Assembly (NCBI RefSeq): GCF_000224145.3
Contig: NC_020166.2
Coordinates: 5,958,927-6,022,926, forward strand
Length of the DNA: 64,000 nucleotides
From: Ciona intestinalis
Lineage: Eukaryota > Chordata > Ascidiacea > Phlebobranchia > Cionidae
Direction of reading: 5' to 3'
The notes below the pieces were generated by a model, which did not search any database, was not told the origin of the DNA, and saw only the letters and a list, made by a program, of their open reading frames with translations. The translations under genes and the position numbers were made by a program. The stretch's first letter is position 1. Every line of letters starts with the position of its first letter. Shown one piece after another: positions 62,001 through 64,000 of this stretch.

Positions 62001-62289
62001 CCAATGCAGTGATTGTATTCATTTTACCAAGCAACAGAGAATAATGCTGAGTGTCTTTTTTAAACTCGGGGCATTTCCTGACTATCCCCACCATATCCAG
62101 GTACTTCATATACAGGATGTAAGCTCTTTCTTCATCACGGCTTTTGAAGGCCTTTTCGGCCTCAGCGAATGCCTTGTTAGCAAAGTTCAAGTAGATTTTG
62201 ATGCTACGTCCTTTTTCGCATTTGCTGTCAGTATGCTTGTTAAGATCCTTCAAAGATTTAGCAATGTACAAATCTTTAGGTTTAGCCAT
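59005..62289 (-). CDS. USP8: USP8 ubiquitin-specific protease, single coding exon
   Basis: One uninterrupted frame of 1094 aa from the ATG at 62289 (MAKPKDLYIAKSLKDLNK, like human USP8). Domains: USP8 dimer/MIT region 1-115, rhodanese-like 155-295, Lys/Pro-rich linker with a coiled coil (about 455-520), USP catalytic domain about 756-1090. Catalytic Cys768 (NLGNSCYMNS), His1048 (DSGHYTA), Asp1065 (WYKFDD); zinc pairs CLHC (918-921) and CPNC (966-969). The rhodanese region lacks the active Cys, as in human. The linker keeps a STAM-SH3 site (PMFDRSKKP, 400-408) and a 14-3-3 site (RSSSSP, 697-702). USP8 deubiquitinates endosomal cargo and ESCRT-0. The WW-like region before the catalytic domain in human is not seen. 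Human USP8 has many exons, so the lack of introns is unusual. Confidence 0.95.
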   Translation of the reverse strand: MAKPKDLYIAKSLKDLNKHTDSKCEKGRSIKIYLNFANKAFAEAEKAFKSRDEERAYILYMKYLDMVGIVRKCPEFKKDTQHYSLLLGKMNTITALENAEATSNSLKKRYDALAKKAAEAEMKQVEGKIKQNGAVEEFSHPVPDEEKVTETPEKETFGNEVNSAKLYELIYKKSKDVLILDIRSSEDFQMSHVQHSICANVPKAAIQPGTVVSKIEEGIAPSDMEMWNKRDSVDLVVLLDWTSSVKRLQDKGDPLRSLKDAIWKWNQDKILQHEPVVLEGGFSDWLEFYPQFTTNPKAKVPKANVKTLNVNSLLEFSYSDLNTNFVKPKPPPEKKEPEIKAELPTKPIPFTVNVPNSIPITIAQTNPPKQVSVSNTILKLVTPASEPVETPLPQKKKPQPMFDRSKKPSPAPAVHPSVPKPESQFKKNGESPKNEMEVVKPSPPSKVKSKDVDNDAIFSEYEQRIALMVKQKEEKENAIVEIEKKKKVAELQALEKKLKEEAEETEKRKMEAERQLAMTMRDLSKPKPITNNMEKPLVIEPPNKKDDAPINKDMSPEPIYAEVKKTKIPKETPGNNKAKQKAPKPERPTAEKPDVSIPSKSVASPVDQSKSTTVSSQHETQVKPKLSQSAPAISKPVDPIKPTTNQSTTKDVAIKQNKDQEKTVPPKPQEVKPISRKPTLSTGLNPNSDKGGFALKRSSSSPNINKLVEEESKVVSTSTMPSIPDRERKPSIRPGPSELVTALTHSLRGVYGGKGRGLCGLRNLGNSCYMNSVLQCMFNMTQLAEYILTDSYTKDLNRANKIGHGGRVAESFSVLLRAVWSSKYEYIVPSDFKSIIGTINSSFAGYTQEDSQEFLMLLLDGLHEDLNKAPQSEYKEEPDNDALDDEEAAQMAWKYHKKRNESIIVELLKGQFKATVKCLHCGKASRKFDPFMYLSLPLPNKSASIYDILKSFQRVEQMTGSDRWHCPNCKTLRDAVRSIEIWKLPPVLIIHFKRFVHTGRWRDKIHTNISYPMTQLDLTPFISGKQRRPKYNLFAVSHHQGAGLDSGHYTASCKSVLDNNWYKFDDTEVMRTSAPQGPTASILFYCCYQRHVPN

Positions 62290-62310
62290 GGTAAAATTTC
62301 TAATAGCACA

Positions 62311-62325
62311 TCTGAAAAAATAACA
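62311..62325 (-). promoter_or_regulatory. 3' splice acceptor in the USP8 5' leader
   Basis: On the minus strand a T-rich tract ends in TTTTTTCAG just before base 62311, 22 nt upstream of the USP8 ATG. It is either the end of a 5' UTR intron or a spliced-leader acceptor. Confidence 0.5.
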
Positions 62326-62674
62326 AATTAGCAAGTTTAGCAGCATGTAAACAATTTGGCGGTATTGACATTTTGAAAGAACGAAATTACGCAAAAGCAA
62401 TGAGTTTGAAAAAGATATGATGACATAAAATGGTACTGTTATAACTTAAAATACAACGATAGAATAACAGTGTTAAACTTTAGCAGCGACGTAAAGAAAA
62501 ATTGCAACAATTTATGATTGTTAATCGAAATAAGAAAATATAGTTCAGTTTGGAAATGCTTGGAAATGTGTCCACTTTCAATAAACAAGTTCAAACTTTT
62601 CACATAGAGCTCTCTGCCATTTAAACAGAAGAAATTCCAGATTTTATTTCAATTATTGTCTGTTGGAATCAATA

Positions 62675-63659
62675 TCACGTCACAGGTGTTGTTTGATTAC
62701 ATTTACTGATCCCATCTTGAAGCACTTCACTCACTGATATGTTGAGAATACGACTTGATACTTGATGTCTGCAATGAACATGGATGAACGAATATTTACA
62801 GCTGGTGTGACTTTGCACAGTGAAGCAATGTCAAAGGTTTTTCCCTATTTCATACACTTTGTGATCGTGTATAACTCATTATATTACCATTGATATAAAA
62901 TTTCCCATCATATGAATCAGAATCATAATTAGTTGTTGTGTAAATATGTGATTTGGGATATATTTTAACAATAAACAAGCTCAAACCTTCTTGTGCCACT
63001 CCGTCTCTTCTTTGAATGCTCTTCTTTCTTACCAGTGGCTTCTTTTTGTTGCTCTGTAATAAAATTGTATGAACCTAAAAATATTTATTCTAGACAGATT
63101 CCTCATCATATACGTTCCAGTTTCACAATGTATTACCTTTTTTTCGATTCTGATCATATTTAATAATATGATCATTAATCGGTGAATGCAAGATCAGTTC
63201 ACAAATCTTGCTAAAACATTGAACTAATATAACAAGGTGTTCGTTGATTTCAAAAGCATTGGCATCTTTGCACCAGCTGCAGGAAGGCCGTAATACCATT
63301 TTCCCACCTCTACACTTGGCACCTTTACCCAAAAATAATATGAGAAAATATTAAATACGGAAGAATGAATCAAATTTCATAAATAAGACAAATTTAGGCA
63401 TTAATTTAATAAAAAAATAACAAATCTTAAAAAAATATTTTTTTTAAACAAATAACTTACAAACAAAATGCTGACAGTGAGTCTGTGTTGAGGACATGGG
63501 ATCCACTACAACCTTGGAACACACACAACATGTTAATGACTGGCGCAACCATGGTAGGAGCTTGTAGAGGTCTTCAAATGTAGATGGGTCATCGTACTTG
63601 CATGTTAAAAAGGTTTGGCAAACTTGAAGGTAAAGATTGGTGCAGTTTTCAGTGTCCAT
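62675..63659 (-). CDS. MSL2: MSL2-like RING protein, short form
   Basis: Four exons, 181 aa: 63461-63659, 63137-63322, 62987-63053, 62675-62768, all in phase. Start ATG 63659 (MDTENCTNLYLQV). LLPWLRQSLTCCVC, CQHFVC and LRPSCSWCKD match the MSL2 RING; zinc ligands C44, C47, C62, H64, C67, C70, C81 and C84 are all present. The helix after the RING (INEHLVILVQCFSKICELI) also matches. Human MSL2, an E3 ligase of the MSL histone H4K16 acetylation complex, is 577 aa with a CXC domain. Here the frame ends with a basic stretch (SKKRRSGTRR) and a short tail; an AATAAA on this strand at 62643-62648 follows within 30 bp. No CXC domain lies between this stop and USP8. The last two exons are the less certain part. 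Confidence 0.8.
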
Positions 63660-64000
63660 TAAAGTTATATAGTTTACTACAGAACCTTGTAGGATAAAAA
63701 ATGGTGAAATGGGAGCCAATTGATAAAAAAAACATCCTATGCGAATGTAGCAGCAGAAACTTATGAGTGGAAATAAAAGGTTGTACTAAGTGAAAAAAAA
63801 TAACACAATTGGGAAGATTGAATAGAGTATTAGAAACACTCAGCATAAACCAATTATTCAAAGATATTTTTGAGAAAGGTATCCAAGAATTCACACAATC
63901 AAATAAGGTTTGTTATATTATAACAGTGTGCTCTGGCATTAAGTGATACAGAGTTATTTTATCCAGCATCACGATGAAGCAACAGCACAATCTGATTCAG
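63660..64000. other. Sequence upstream of MSL2
   Basis: About 340 bp of AT-rich sequence, presumably MSL2 promoter or 5' UTR. No exon, TATA box or repeat was recognised before the window edge. Confidence 0.4.

Noticed and set aside
62290-62400. N-terminal extension of USP8 upstream of MAKPKD
   Set aside because: The open frame continues through a splice acceptor at 62312; the ATG at 62289 aligns with the start of known USP8 proteins.
1-64000. tRNA, rRNA genes, CRISPR arrays, retroviral or LTR elements
   Set aside because: I saw no complete tRNA cloverleaf (only SINE-derived boxes), no rRNA, no spaced direct repeats of CRISPR type, and no reverse transcriptase, integrase or long terminal repeats. 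A dedicated scan could still find degraded pieces.

Overview
The window looks like the nuclear genome of a tunicate, most likely an ascidian of the genus Ciona. It is AT-rich, with many short introns and compact multi-exon genes. About 16 copies of a short inverted-repeat element occur, with ends like TAGTGGGGTGGGGAAGATGG and CCCACCCTACTA, a pattern I associate with the Ciona Cimi-type MITE. I recall that name from the literature and could not check it here. Three runs of exactly 50 N (13947, 17456, 24668) are scaffold gaps. All gene models were built by hand from splice sites, phase continuity and protein-family recall; no database was searched.

Layout. 1-3.0 kb: 3' part of a secreted VWA/chitin-binding mucin-like gene (+). 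3.6-7.5 kb: a complete tandem paralog of it (+). 8.1-10.5 kb: SLC7 light-chain-type amino acid transporter A (+). 10.5-18.5 kb: a tandem array of ~1.6-kb units, each with a TATA box, a tiny 22-codon ORF, a GT-AG intron and a polyadenylation signal; I do not recognise this family and it is the most intriguing part of the window. 18.7-20.5 kb: MITEs and tRNA-derived SINEs. 20.7-27.8 kb: arrestin-domain (ARRDC-like) gene (-), whose 4-kb first intron is packed with nested DNA transposons. 29.4-34.9 kb: SLC7 transporters B and C (-). 36.8-43.5 kb: four-pass LAPTM-like membrane protein (+). 47.6-58.3 kb: GCC2 (GRIP-domain golgin, -). 59.0-62.3 kb: USP8 deubiquitinase in one coding exon (-). 62.7-63.7 kb: a short MSL2 RING protein (-).

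How they work together. The two VWA/chitin-binding genes are a tandem secreted pair suited to mucus or extracellular matrix. The three SLC7 genes are one local family with identical intron positions and signs of gene conversion; only copy C keeps the cysteine used to bond a heavy chain. USP8 acts on endosomes, GCC2 tethers endosome-derived vesicles at the trans-Golgi, and ARRDC and LAPTM relatives also work in endosome/lysosome sorting. This shared theme is probably coincidence of neighbourhood rather than a functional cluster. MSL2, USP8 and GCC2 lie head-to-tail on one strand with gaps of 0.39 and 0.70 kb.
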